This document shows, piece after piece, positions 49,334 through 56,265 of a stretch of DNA of 56,265 bases. Origin of the DNA: Urinicoccus timonensis (GTDB lineage Bacteria > Bacillota > Clostridia > Tissierellales > Peptoniphilaceae); assembly GCF_900232945.1 (NCBI RefSeq), contig NZ_OCTU01000003.1:117528-173792 (forward strand), given 5' to 3'. A program made the translations under genes and the position numbers. The notes under the pieces were generated by a model. It did no database searches, was not told the DNA's origin, and saw nothing but the letters and a program-made list of their open reading frames with translations. Numbering within the stretch: position 1 is the first letter of the stretch; each line of letters opens with the position of its first letter.

Positions 49334-50467
49334 ATGATAAGAATAAAAGAAGTAAGAAGTCAAAAAGACTACCAGGCCTTTGCAGACCTGGCCAAGGACC
49401 TCTACCAGGACAACCCCTACTGGGTCCAGCCCATTCGGTCGGACTATTTGAAATACCTACAGGGGCAAAATAATGATTTAAACCTAACTCCCCATAAGCT
49501 CTTTTTGGCCTATGAGGACCAAAGGGTCCTGGGACGGGTTTTGGCCTATATTGACCAAGACCTGAACAAGTACCAGGGCGTTCAAGTGGGTTATTTTAGC
49601 GAATATGAGGCTGTGGACCGGCAAGATGTAGCCAATGCTCTCTTAGATGCTTGTGTGGATTTTTTTGCTGACCACGATATTGAAATCATACGGGGCCCCA
49701 ATACCCTGCCTGGTGGGGATGACCACCGGGGCTTTATTATTGATAATTTTCAAGAAGTCCCCTCTATTATGAATACCTATAACCTTCCCTATTATGCCGG
49801 ACAAATGGAAAGCTACGGTATGGAAAAACACCATGATGTCTTTGCCTATACGGCTGAGAAAAGTGACCTCCAAGCCAAGGTGGACCGTTTAGAAAGGACT
49901 ATTCCCTTGGTGGAAAAGCGCTATAATTTCCATGTGGACACTGTGGATATTAAGGGTCATCTCAAAAAGGAAAAAGAAGATATTCACCAAATTTTACAAG
50001 AAAGCCTCCCTAAGGAATGGGAAGATTTTAAGCCCATTACTAGGGAAGAGATTGACAATATTTTCAACCAGTTGAAGTTTTTTGCCGTGGAAGACCTCAT
50101 TGCCATTGCCCGGACTGAGGAAGGCCGGCCTATTGGTTTTGCCCTATCCCTACCGGACTACAATGAGCTTTTAATTCGCTTTAAGGGTAAGTTGGGCCCT
50201 ATCCAACTCTTGGAATTTTTCTTTAAGCGCAAGAAGATAAAAAGGGTCCGGATGTTCGTGCTCTTTGTGGTTCCAGACTACCACCACAAGGGGGTTTCTG
50301 CCGCCATCTACTATAAGGTCTTTAAAAATGCGGTAAAATTGGGCTATGAAAAATTAGAAGGGTCCACAATTTGGGACTACAACCAACCTATGATCAATGA
50401 CATAGAAAAATTTGGAGCAAGGAAGAACATCGTCTACCGGATCTATAAAAAGAAAATAAAAAATTAG
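49334..50467 (+). CDS. GNAT-like N-acetyltransferase of unknown substrate
   Basis: A 377-residue protein. The ATG at 49334 is preceded by GGAGGAATAG; a TTG 18 bases upstream overlaps the binding-protein gene and is not needed. The N-terminal IKEVRSQKDYQAFADLAKDLYQDNPYWVQPIR and the later FVVPDYHHKGVSAAIYYKVFKNA, with a Q/R-x-x-G-x-A-like acetyl-CoA loop, match a family of uncharacterised GNAT-fold proteins. It is the last gene of the purA-TRAP group and is followed by a strong terminator. The acceptor is unknown. Confidence 0.7.
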   Translation: MIRIKEVRSQKDYQAFADLAKDLYQDNPYWVQPIRSDYLKYLQGQNNDLNLTPHKLFLAYEDQRVLGRVLAYIDQDLNKYQGVQVGYFSEYEAVDRQDVANALLDACVDFFADHDIEIIRGPNTLPGGDDHRGFIIDNFQEVPSIMNTYNLPYYAGQMESYGMEKHHDVFAYTAEKSDLQAKVDRLERTIPLVEKRYNFHVDTVDIKGHLKKEKEDIHQILQESLPKEWEDFKPITREEIDNIFNQLKFFAVEDLIAIARTEEGRPIGFALSLPDYNELLIRFKGKLGPIQLLEFFFKRKKIKRVRMFVLFVVPDYHHKGVSAAIYYKVFKNAVKLGYEKLEGSTIWDYNQPMINDIEKFGARKNIVYRIYKKKIKN

Positions 50468-50470
50468 GAG

Positions 50471-50499
50471 AAAAGTCACAGAAAGCTGTGACTTTTTTG
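50471..50499 (+). terminator. Terminator after the GNAT-like gene
   Basis: AAAAGTCACAG/CTGTGACTTTT stem, four-base loop, Ts. Confidence 0.92.
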
Positions 50500-50603
50500 T
50501 TTGTTTTTAAGGAATAAGGGTACATAAATTACAACGGGTCAATTATAAAGCTCCCGTAATATTTTGTAAGTAGAAAGATTTGAATCAACAAACAACAAGG
50601 AGA

Positions 50604-50680
50604 GGTTTTGCAGGGGAAAAGCTCCTGGAAGTGGGACTGAAATTTATCATAAATTCCAAGGACTATTCTGCAAGAAAACC
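50604..50680. other. Structured segment before the acyl-CoA dehydrogenase promoter
   Basis: The outer arms GGTTTTGCAG (50604-50613) and CTGCA.GAAAACC (50668-50680) pair, and an inner palindrome GAAATTTATCATAAATTC lies between. It ends two bases before the -35 box, so the operon transcript from that promoter would not contain it. It may be an independent small RNA, a leader from an upstream promoter, or a DNA site. There is no T run after it. Confidence 0.35.
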
Positions 50681-50681
50681 T

Positions 50682-50726
50682 TTGACTTAAAAATACTATT
50701 ATGATAGTATAGTCTCATAGTATAGT
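50682..50726 (+). promoter_or_regulatory. Promoter and operator-like repeats of the acyl-CoA dehydrogenase/flavodiiron operon
   Basis: TTGACT (50682-50687), 17 bases, TAGTAT (50705-50710) with extended TG. A palindrome TACTAT-N4-ATAGTA (50694-50709) covers the -10, and the 10-base sequence ATAGTATAGT occurs twice at 50704-50713 and 50717-50726. This arrangement points to a repressor that blocks the -10. Its identity is unknown; a redox or peroxide sensor would suit the operon. Confidence 0.6.
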
Positions 50727-50766
50727 ATATATTTGTTAGGGTATGATTCAAGAAAAGGAGGCAAAC

Positions 50767-52707
50767 ATGTTATTTAAAACTACTGAAAAGCATGAAGAGT
50801 TTAGAAAAAAAGTGCGTGAATTCGCAGAAGCTGAAGTAAAACCCATTGCTTTTCAACTCGACCAAAATAACGAATTCCCAGAAGAAATTGTAAAGAAAAT
50901 GGGATCCGAACTCAACATTATGGGGATTCCATATCCCAAGGAATATGGTGGACTAGGAGAAGATGTTATTTCTTACGCCATTGCCGTAGAAGAATTATCT
51001 AGAGTTGACGGTGGTGTAGGGGTTATCTTATCTGCTCACGTTTCCTTAGGTTCCTATCCAATTGAAGCCTTTGGTACTGAAGAACAAAAGAAAAAATATC
51101 TAGTACCTCTAGCCAAAGGGGAAAAAATCGGTGCTTTCGGTTTAACAGAACCTGAAGCTGGTAGTGACGCTGGTGGAACTCAAACCACAGCTGTCTTAGA
51201 AGGCGACCATTACATCTTAAATGGTGGAAAAATCTTTATCACCAATGCTCCCTATGCAGACACCTATGTTGTCTTTGCTGTAACTCACCCAGGAATTGGT
51301 ACTCATGGTATTTCTGCCTTTATCGTTGAAAAGGGATGGGAAGGATTTACCTTTGGAGACCACTATGACAAGCTTGGTATCCGTTCATCCTCTACAGCAG
51401 AATTGATCTTTAACAATGTGAAGGTTCCAAAGGAAAACTTACTTGGTAAAGAAGGTCAAGGATTCCGGATCGCTATGCAAACTCTTGATGGTGGTCGGAT
51501 TGGGATTGCCTCTCAAGCATTGGGTATTGCCCAAGGTGCTTATGAAGCTGCCTTAAAATATGCTAAAGAAAGAGTTCAATTTGGTAAGCCAATTGCTGCC
51601 CAACAAATCAACTCCTTTAAACTTGCTGAAATGGCTACAAAATTACGGGCTGCTCGCTTCTTAATTTACAGTGCTGCTGAAATGAAACAAAACCATGAAA
51701 ACTTCAGCATGGAAGCTGCAATGGCCAAGAAATATGCCTCCGACAAGGCTCTTGAAATTGTCAACGATGCTCTACAAATCCATGGTGGTAATGGATACTT
51801 GAAGGGTATGGAAGTTGAACGCTTCTACAGAGATGCTAAGATTACAACAATCTATGAAGGAACCAACGAAATCATGGACGTTGTTATTGCATCCAACATT
51901 GTTGGTCGCCTAGGAAAATCCTCTCATGCAGGTGGAGCCAAGGCTGCTGCCAAAAAAGATGGTCCTATTACCGGAGAACGTAAAAGAGAAATCATCAAGG
52001 CAGACACCCCTCAAGAAGCTGTAGATACCCTAGTTGCTAACCTGAAAAAAGACGGTTATGACTTTACTGTAGGTATTCCAATAGACACTCCAGTTTACGA
52101 TGCAGAAAGAGTTGTTTCTGTAGGTAAGGGAATTGGTGGAAAAGAAAATCTTCACTATGGAGAAGAATTAGCCAAGGCTGCAGGAGCTGCCCTAGGTGGA
52201 TCTAGACCTGTTGCAGAAACCTTGAAATTAATGCCCCTAGACCGCTATGTTGGAATGAGTGGTCAAAAGTTCAACGGGAACTTATATATTGCTTGTGGAA
52301 TCAGTGGAGCAAGCCAACACTTAAAGGGAATTAAAAATGCTTCCACTATTGTTGCCATCAACAAAAACGCTAATGCTCCAATCTTTAAAAACTGTGACTA
52401 CGGAATTGTTGGAGACATGTTTGAAATCATGCCTTTACTTGCAGAAGCTCTAGGTACTGAAGAAAAAAAGCCAGCACCTCCAATGAAAAAGGTCCGTCGG
52501 TCTAAACCAAGAAAATTAGCCCCAAACCATAAAGTCATGGTATGCCCAGGCTGTGGTTACGAATACAAACCTGAAGAAGGGGACTCAGAAGCTGAAATCG
52601 ATCCAGGAACAAGTTTTGAAAAATTACCTGAAGAATGGACTTGTCCAAACTGTCAAGAAGAAAAACAAAACTTCATTGAAGAAGAATTCCCAGCTGATCG
52701 TAAGTAA
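50767..52707 (+). CDS. Acyl-CoA dehydrogenase-EtfA-rubredoxin fusion protein
   Basis: Three modules lie in 646 residues. Residues 1-385 are a complete acyl-CoA dehydrogenase of short-chain type, with catalytic base E364 in YEGTNE, FAD-loop TEPEAGSD (127-134) and QIHGGNGY (337-344). Residues about 405-565 match the C-terminal FAD domain of electron-transfer flavoprotein alpha, with GGSRPVAE (477-484) and GQKFNGNLYIACGISGASQH (499-518); most of the EtfA N-terminal domain is missing. A basic linker leads to rubredoxin (590-638), whose iron ligands are C593, C596, C626 and C629. AAGGAGG before ATG 50767 decides the start. With the following flavodiiron gene, 14 bases away, it suggests an electron wire from acyl-CoA through two flavins and one iron to O2. 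Confidence 0.92.
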   Translation: MLFKTTEKHEEFRKKVREFAEAEVKPIAFQLDQNNEFPEEIVKKMGSELNIMGIPYPKEYGGLGEDVISYAIAVEELSRVDGGVGVILSAHVSLGSYPIEAFGTEEQKKKYLVPLAKGEKIGAFGLTEPEAGSDAGGTQTTAVLEGDHYILNGGKIFITNAPYADTYVVFAVTHPGIGTHGISAFIVEKGWEGFTFGDHYDKLGIRSSSTAELIFNNVKVPKENLLGKEGQGFRIAMQTLDGGRIGIASQALGIAQGAYEAALKYAKERVQFGKPIAAQQINSFKLAEMATKLRAARFLIYSAAEMKQNHENFSMEAAMAKKYASDKALEIVNDALQIHGGNGYLKGMEVERFYRDAKITTIYEGTNEIMDVVIASNIVGRLGKSSHAGGAKAAAKKDGPITGERKREIIKADTPQEAVDTLVANLKKDGYDFTVGIPIDTPVYDAERVVSVGKGIGGKENLHYGEELAKAAGAALGGSRPVAETLKLMPLDRYVGMSGQKFNGNLYIACGISGASQHLKGIKNASTIVAINKNANAPIFKNCDYGIVGDMFEIMPLLAEALGTEEKKPAPPMKKVRRSKPRKLAPNHKVMVCPGCGYEYKPEEGDSEAEIDPGTSFEKLPEEWTCPNCQEEKQNFIEEEFPADRK

Positions 52708-52721
52708 AAAGGAGGAAGAGT

Positions 52722-53960
52722 ATGTATTGCGTACGCAAGGTACAAGATGACCTATATTATGTTGGTGGAAATGACCACCGTCTAGCGCTTTTTGAAAATA
52801 TCTTTCCAATTCCAAGAGGGGTTAGCTACAACTCCTACCTTTTGCTAGATGAAAAAACTGTTTTATTCGACTCTGTAGACTGGTCTATTGCCAAAGAATA
52901 CCTTCGCAATGTTGAAGAAGTTCTAGATGGTCGTGAATTAGACTACATGGTTATCCACCATATGGAACCAGACCATGCAGGAGCCATTGACGAAATTGTT
53001 TTACGTTACCCCAATGTAAAAATTGTTTCCAGTGAACAAGGCTTCCAAATCATGCGCCAAATTGGCTACCATGTAAAGGATGAACAAAGCATTATCGTAA
53101 AAGAAGGGGACACCATCTCCTTTGGTAAACACGAATTCTTGTTCCTAGAAGCACCCATGGTTCACTGGCCAGAAGTTATCTTAAGCTATGACACCACTAC
53201 AGGAACTCTCTTCTCTGCAGATGCCTTTGGTAGTTTCGGAGCCCTAGATGGAAAACTCTTTAACGACGAAGTCAACTTTGAAAGAGACTGGTTGGATGAT
53301 GCTCGTAGATACTACACCAACATTGTTGGTAAGTATGGTCCCTTTGTTGAAGATGTTCTTAAAAAAGCATCTACTGTGGACATTAAGATGATTTGTCCAC
53401 TTCACGGACCTGTTTGGAGAACGGATATTGCTTGGTTCATCGACAAGTATATCCACTGGGCAACCTACGAACCTGAAGAAGAAGGGGTTATGATTGCCTA
53501 TGCCTCCATGTATGGAAACACTGAATATGCAGCCCAAGCTCTTGCTTCCGCTCTTTGCGAACGTGGTATGACCAATGTTGTTGTCTATGATGTATCCAAT
53601 ACAGATGTTTCTCAATTAATTTCTGAAACCTTTAGACTTTCTCACCTAGTCTTGGCTTCTGTAACCTACAACTTGGGAATCTATCCAAAGATGAAGAACT
53701 TCCTAGTTGACCTTGAAGCCCTAAATGTTCAAAATAGAACTGTTGCCCTTATCGAAAATGGATCTTGGGCATGTACAGTAGGTGACAAGATGGAAGACTA
53801 TATGGATGAAAACCTTAGAATGTTTGACGTTTTAAATGAACGTGTAACCCTAAACACTTCCTTAAACGAAGCAAACGAAAATGACATGAATGCCCTAGCA
53901 GATTCCATTATTGAATCTATGAAAAAAATCAGAGAAATTAAGGAAAAATCTGCTGAATAA
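52722..53960 (+). CDS. Flavodiiron protein (O2/NO reductase)
   Basis: A 412-residue class A flavodiiron protein. The beta-lactamase-like domain carries the diiron ligands H80-x-E82-x-D84-H85 in HHMEPDHAG, the histidine of MVHWPE, the aspartate of SADAFG and the histidine of PLHGPVW. The C-terminal flavodoxin domain (about 255-400) binds FMN, with ASMYGNTEYAA. Rubredoxin is the usual electron donor. Here the rubredoxin is supplied as the last domain of the preceding fusion protein. The natural function is reducing O2 to water, and possibly NO, protecting the anaerobe. AGGAGGAAGAGT precedes the ATG, and a strong terminator follows. Confidence 0.95.
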   Translation: MYCVRKVQDDLYYVGGNDHRLALFENIFPIPRGVSYNSYLLLDEKTVLFDSVDWSIAKEYLRNVEEVLDGRELDYMVIHHMEPDHAGAIDEIVLRYPNVKIVSSEQGFQIMRQIGYHVKDEQSIIVKEGDTISFGKHEFLFLEAPMVHWPEVILSYDTTTGTLFSADAFGSFGALDGKLFNDEVNFERDWLDDARRYYTNIVGKYGPFVEDVLKKASTVDIKMICPLHGPVWRTDIAWFIDKYIHWATYEPEEEGVMIAYASMYGNTEYAAQALASALCERGMTNVVVYDVSNTDVSQLISETFRLSHLVLASVTYNLGIYPKMKNFLVDLEALNVQNRTVALIENGSWACTVGDKMEDYMDENLRMFDVLNERVTLNTSLNEANENDMNALADSIIESMKKIREIKEKSAE

Positions 53961-53969
53961 AAAAGCAAG

Positions 53970-53997
53970 ATAGCCCACCTCAGGTGGGCTATTTTTA
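53970..53997 (+). terminator. Terminator of the flavodiiron operon
   Basis: ATAGCCCACCT/AGGTGGGCTAT stem with a tight loop, then Ts. Confidence 0.93.
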
Positions 53998-54121
53998 TGC
54001 CCAAAAGAAGTTTGCTAGGAGAAAGGATTAATTTTTTATAGGGCCTTTTCATCTAACGGCTTATCCTATAAAATAAGATAGGTTAAAATAAACTTGATTT
54101 ATCAGAAAAGGTCAAGCCTTC

Positions 54122-54150
54122 TTGTTGGAAAGTTTTTCTTGTGCTATGAT
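54122..54150 (+). promoter_or_regulatory. Promoter of the isopentenyl-diphosphate isomerase gene
   Basis: TTGTTG (54122-54127), 17 bases, TATGAT (54145-54150) with extended TGC. Confidence 0.65.
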
Positions 54151-54179
54151 AAGTTTAAGTAAAAAGAAAGGGAAACTAA

Positions 54180-55205
54180 ATGCGTAAGTATCGGAAACAA
54201 GAACATATAGAAAATTATCTAAGGGCAACATACCAGGGGAATCCTTTATTTAAAGATGTTTTTATAGAACACGATTCCATGCCTGACTTTGCCTATGATG
54301 ACATTGATACAAAGATGAACTTTATGGGGAAAGAAATAGATTTTCCCTTGATGATCAATGCCATTACTGGGGGCACAGACTTTGCTGAAACCATCAACAA
54401 GAACCTGGCTCAACTGGCCAAGGATTTTAATATTCCCATGGCTGTTGGCTCTCAAACCATTGCTCTTGAAGATGACGATGCCATTGAAAGCTTTGCTGTG
54501 GTTCGGGAAATTATTGGGCCCCAAGGCTTGATTTTTGCTAACATCAACGGTCTTTTGGGCTTGGAAGAAGCTAAAAGAGCTGCAGACATGATCCAGGCAG
54601 ATGCCCTACAAATCCACCTAAATCCTGGTCAAGAGTTGATTATGGAAGAAGGGGACCGGGACTTTAAATCCATACGAAAAAACATCAAGGAAATCGTCCA
54701 AGGCTTGGATATTCCCGTTATTGTCAAGGAAGTGGGCTTTGGAATGAACTCTAGGGTCATCCAAGACCTCTATGACTTGGGGGTCCGGACCATAGACCTG
54801 GCAGGTTTTGGAGGCACGAACTTTTTCGAAGTGGAGAATTTAAGGTACCCTGAAGAGGACTTTTCAGAACTCTTTAACTGGGGCAACCCTACGGCCCTTT
54901 GCTTACTTTGGGCTAGAGACATGAAAAAGGATGACCTGACCCTGGTGGGATCAGGGGGAATTCGAGGAGCTGAAGACTGCCTCAAGGCCATGGCCATGGG
55001 GGCAGATATCTGTGCCATGTCTGGAGAGCTTTTGAACTACTTGATCCATGGGGGCTATGACTACGCCCATGAATTTTTGGACCAATTGATCCATAAGATG
55101 AAGATTCTTATGATGCTGACCAATTGTAGACAAGTCCAAGACATCCACAAACTGTCCTATAGGATAAAGGGAGACCTTAAGGACCTCTATGAGGGCCAGC
55201 AATAA
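54180..55205 (+). CDS. fni: Type 2 isopentenyl-diphosphate delta-isomerase
   Basis: A 341-residue FMN-dependent isomerase that interconverts IPP and DMAPP. Family motifs are R5KQEHIE near the start (substrate binding), MINAITGG (FMN loop), AVGSQTIAL, NINGLLG, LQIHLNPGQE (catalytic glutamine region), VIVKEVGFGM, AGFGGTNFF and the GSGGIRGAED phosphate loop. The ATG directly follows AGGGAAACTAA. It is monocistronic, with its own promoter and terminator. Type 2 enzymes accompany the mevalonate route in many Gram-positives, but no other mevalonate gene is in the window. Confidence 0.93.
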   Translation: MRKYRKQEHIENYLRATYQGNPLFKDVFIEHDSMPDFAYDDIDTKMNFMGKEIDFPLMINAITGGTDFAETINKNLAQLAKDFNIPMAVGSQTIALEDDDAIESFAVVREIIGPQGLIFANINGLLGLEEAKRAADMIQADALQIHLNPGQELIMEEGDRDFKSIRKNIKEIVQGLDIPVIVKEVGFGMNSRVIQDLYDLGVRTIDLAGFGGTNFFEVENLRYPEEDFSELFNWGNPTALCLLWARDMKKDDLTLVGSGGIRGAEDCLKAMAMGADICAMSGELLNYLIHGGYDYAHEFLDQLIHKMKILMMLTNCRQVQDIHKLSYRIKGDLKDLYEGQQ

Positions 55206-55228
55206 ATTGGATAAGATAAGAAAAGGAT

Positions 55229-55256
55229 AAAGGTGGCCCAGGTCATCTTTATTTTT
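55229..55256 (+). terminator. Terminator of the isopentenyl-diphosphate isomerase gene
   Basis: AAAGGTG/CATCTTT stem with one G-T pair and an AT-rich T run. Confidence 0.6.
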
Positions 55257-55356
55257 TATTTTCAAAATTTTTGTTTGCTTTTTCAAGACAAGAGAGAAAG
55301 ATTGAAAAATAGACATTTTAAAAAGAAAAATAAATAAAAAAATTTTCAAAAAACCC

Positions 55357-55386
55357 TTGACACCACATAGGGGGGGTGGGTATAAT
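55357..55386 (+). promoter_or_regulatory. Very strong promoter of the cysteine-rich desulforedoxin-like gene
   Basis: Perfect TTGACA (55357-55362) and perfect TATAAT (55381-55386) are separated by 18 bases that include a run of seven Gs. An A/T-rich tract at 55321-55350 resembles an UP element. This is the closest to consensus of the host-type promoters in the window. Confidence 0.85.
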
Positions 55387-55450
55387 AGTAGATGAAAGAT
55401 GAGCAATAACTCATATGAATGTTAACTAATTTATCTAAGGAGGATGTACA

Positions 55451-55621
55451 ATGTTATCTTGTGGAAGTATGAAAAAAGGCGAAATTTACAAATGCCAAGA
55501 CTGTAGTTTTGAAATCCAAGTAATCAGCGAATGTGATTGCGACCATGACGAACCATGTCAAGACAACCAAGAACAATGCTGTGACTTCACTTGCTGCGGC
55601 AAACCAATGGTTCGCAAATAA
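55451..55621 (+). CDS. Cysteine-rich desulforedoxin-like protein, 56 residues
   Basis: A short protein with ten cysteines (4, 15, 18, 28, 30, 36, 43, 44, 48, 49). The frame of desulforedoxin/desulfoferrodoxin N-terminal domains is clear: GEIYKCQDCSFEIQVI at 10-25 and the CC pair in CCGKPMV at 48-54, which together give the Fe(SCys)4 site C15, C18, C48, C49. Between them lies an acidic insert with six further positions of Cys/Asp/Glu (CDCDHDEPCQ...QCC) that normal desulforedoxins lack. AAGGAGGATGTACA precedes the ATG, and the promoter is near perfect, so the gene is probably highly expressed. Possible roles: electron transfer in O2/superoxide defence, or metal storage. Confidence 0.8.
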   Translation: MLSCGSMKKGEIYKCQDCSFEIQVISECDCDHDEPCQDNQEQCCDFTCCGKPMVRK

Positions 55622-55631
55622 GATTGCTTGA

Positions 55632-55660
55632 AAGGGGCCTCTTGAGAGGCCTCTTTTTTT
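55632..55660 (+). terminator. Terminator of the desulforedoxin-like gene, at an IS200 left end
   Basis: AGGGGCCTCT/AGAGGCCTCT stem with one G-T pair and seven Ts. The IS200 element begins one base after it. Confidence 0.9.
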
Positions 55661-55661
55661 A

Positions 55662-56265
55662 TTGATGACTTTAGTCAGTTGAGCACGCAACGCGTGCGAA
55701 ACAAAAAACTACCCGCTATGCGGGTAGGAAACAAAAGGTTATACCAAAAAATCACCTCAGCATTATAATAGAGTTGTTCAGACCTAAAATAATGAAGAGG
55801 TGACTTAAATGGCTCAAAAGGCAAATTCATTATCACACACAAAGTGGATGTGTAAATATCATATTGTCTTTACACCAAAGTATAGACGAAAAATAGTATT
55901 TAATCAATACCGAGACAGTTTGGGAGAAATATTTAGGACATTATGCAAATACAAAGGAGTAGAAATAATAGAAGGACATTTAATGCCAGATCATGTGCAT
56001 ATGTTAGTTAGTATTCCCCCAAAAATATCAGTGTCAAGTTTCATGGGATACTTGAAAGGAAAAAGTGCACTAATGATGTTTGACAAGCATGCAAACCTAA
56101 AATACAAATTTGGAAACAGACATTTTTGGGCAGAGGGATATTATGTAAGTACGGTAGGATTGAATGAACAAACAATAGCAAAGTATATAAGAGATCAAGA
56201 GCAACACGACATAGCAATGGATAAATTAAGTGTAAAAGAATACGAAGATCCATTCAAAAGAAGAT
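55662..56265 (+). mobile_element. IS200-type element, cut by the window end
   Basis: Closely similar to the complete copy 26874-27622 from TTGATGAC onward, including the CACGC/GCGTG and CTACCCGC/GCGGGTAG hairpins. Scattered substitutions show that the copies have diverged. The right end is outside the window; the fragment at 1-128 is what it would look like. Confidence 0.93.
55809..56265 (+). CDS. tnpA: IS200-family Y1 transposase TnpA, missing the last two bases of its stop
   Basis: The same 152-residue transposase as at 27020, with HUH motif MPDHVHMLV and tyrosine motif IAKYIRDQEQ. It begins ATGGCTCAAAAG. The window ends after the T of the expected TGA, so only the last two bases are missing. 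No inactivating change is seen. Confidence 0.93.
   Translation, partial: MAQKANSLSHTKWMCKYHIVFTPKYRRKIVFNQYRDSLGEIFRTLCKYKGVEIIEGHLMPDHVHMLVSIPPKISVSSFMGYLKGKSALMMFDKHANLKYKFGNRHFWAEGYYVSTVGLNEQTIAKYIRDQEQHDIAMDKLSVKEYEDPFKRR

Noticed and set aside
54951..55406. 151-residue open frame antisense to the isomerase gene and its downstream gap
   Set aside because: It crosses the isomerase 3' end and its terminator, and has no recognisable domain or start signal.
1..56265. CRISPR arrays, tRNA or rRNA genes
   Set aside because: No regularly spaced repeats and no tRNA- or rRNA-like conserved blocks were seen; the only RNA gene recognised is RNase P RNA.

Overview
ORGANISM. The window reads as a low-to-middle-GC Gram-positive anaerobe (Bacillota), most likely a Tissierellia/Peptoniphilaceae-type coccus. 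This is inferred from strong AGGAGG ribosome sites, TTG/GTG starts, a flavodiiron protein, a rubredoxin-fused acyl-CoA dehydrogenase, a desulforedoxin-like protein, a type 2 isopentenyl-diphosphate isomerase and TAXI-TRAP transport. No taxonomic search could be run. Host-type genes (about 0.3-8.7, 27.7-29.3 and 40.5-55.6 kb) look clearly richer in GC than two AT-rich accessory blocks (8.8-24.6 and 29.3-40.1 kb).

LAYOUT. 0-8.7 kb: the right end of an IS200-type element, a cysteine-synthase-like PLP enzyme, thioredoxin reductase, a CoA-transferase operon with a stand-alone B12-binding protein and a MeaB-like protein that has lost its GTPase motifs, RNase P RNA, an NlpC/P60 cell-wall hydrolase and a CstA-type transporter. 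8.8-24.6 kb: an accessory block holding a wrecked copy of an FtsX-type permease, an IS3-family element, a leftward ABC-2 transporter/two-component operon with two small membrane proteins, an arsenic operon (arsR-acr3-arsP-thioredoxin-like-arsC), an SdpI-like protein, a lipoprotein, and the intact ABC/FtsX pair. 24.6-27.6 kb: three insertion sequences in a row (IS200, IS3, IS200). 27.7-29.3 kb: a small alarmone synthetase and a lipoprotein. 29.3-40.1 kb: a defence island with an XRE regulator, a fused m5C/m6A DNA methyltransferase, a small unknown protein, an HNH restriction enzyme of Alw26I/Eco31I/Esp3I type, a complete four-gene Qat-like system (KAP ATPase, QatB-like, QueC-like, TatD-like), and RhuM. 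40.5-45.3 kb: an overlapping MoxR ATPase / propeller-like / VWA cassette. 45.3-50.5 kb: purA, a TAXI-TRAP transporter and a GNAT-like protein. 50.7-55.6 kb: an O2/redox module (acyl-CoA dehydrogenase-EtfA-rubredoxin fusion plus flavodiiron protein), type 2 IDI and a 56-residue protein with ten cysteines. The window ends inside a third IS200 copy.

HOW IT FITS TOGETHER. The most striking host system is the two-gene unit at 50.77-53.96 kb. One polypeptide carries acyl-CoA dehydrogenase, an EtfA FAD domain and rubredoxin, and the next gene is a flavodiiron O2 reductase. Together they could pass electrons from acyl-CoA to O2. The most striking accessory content is the restriction-modification plus Qat island on one strand, with one recognised promoter at its start. 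The most unexpected degenerate protein is the MeaB homologue at 4.5 kb, whose G1, G3 and G4 motifs and Mg-binding aspartates are all replaced although the frame is intact.
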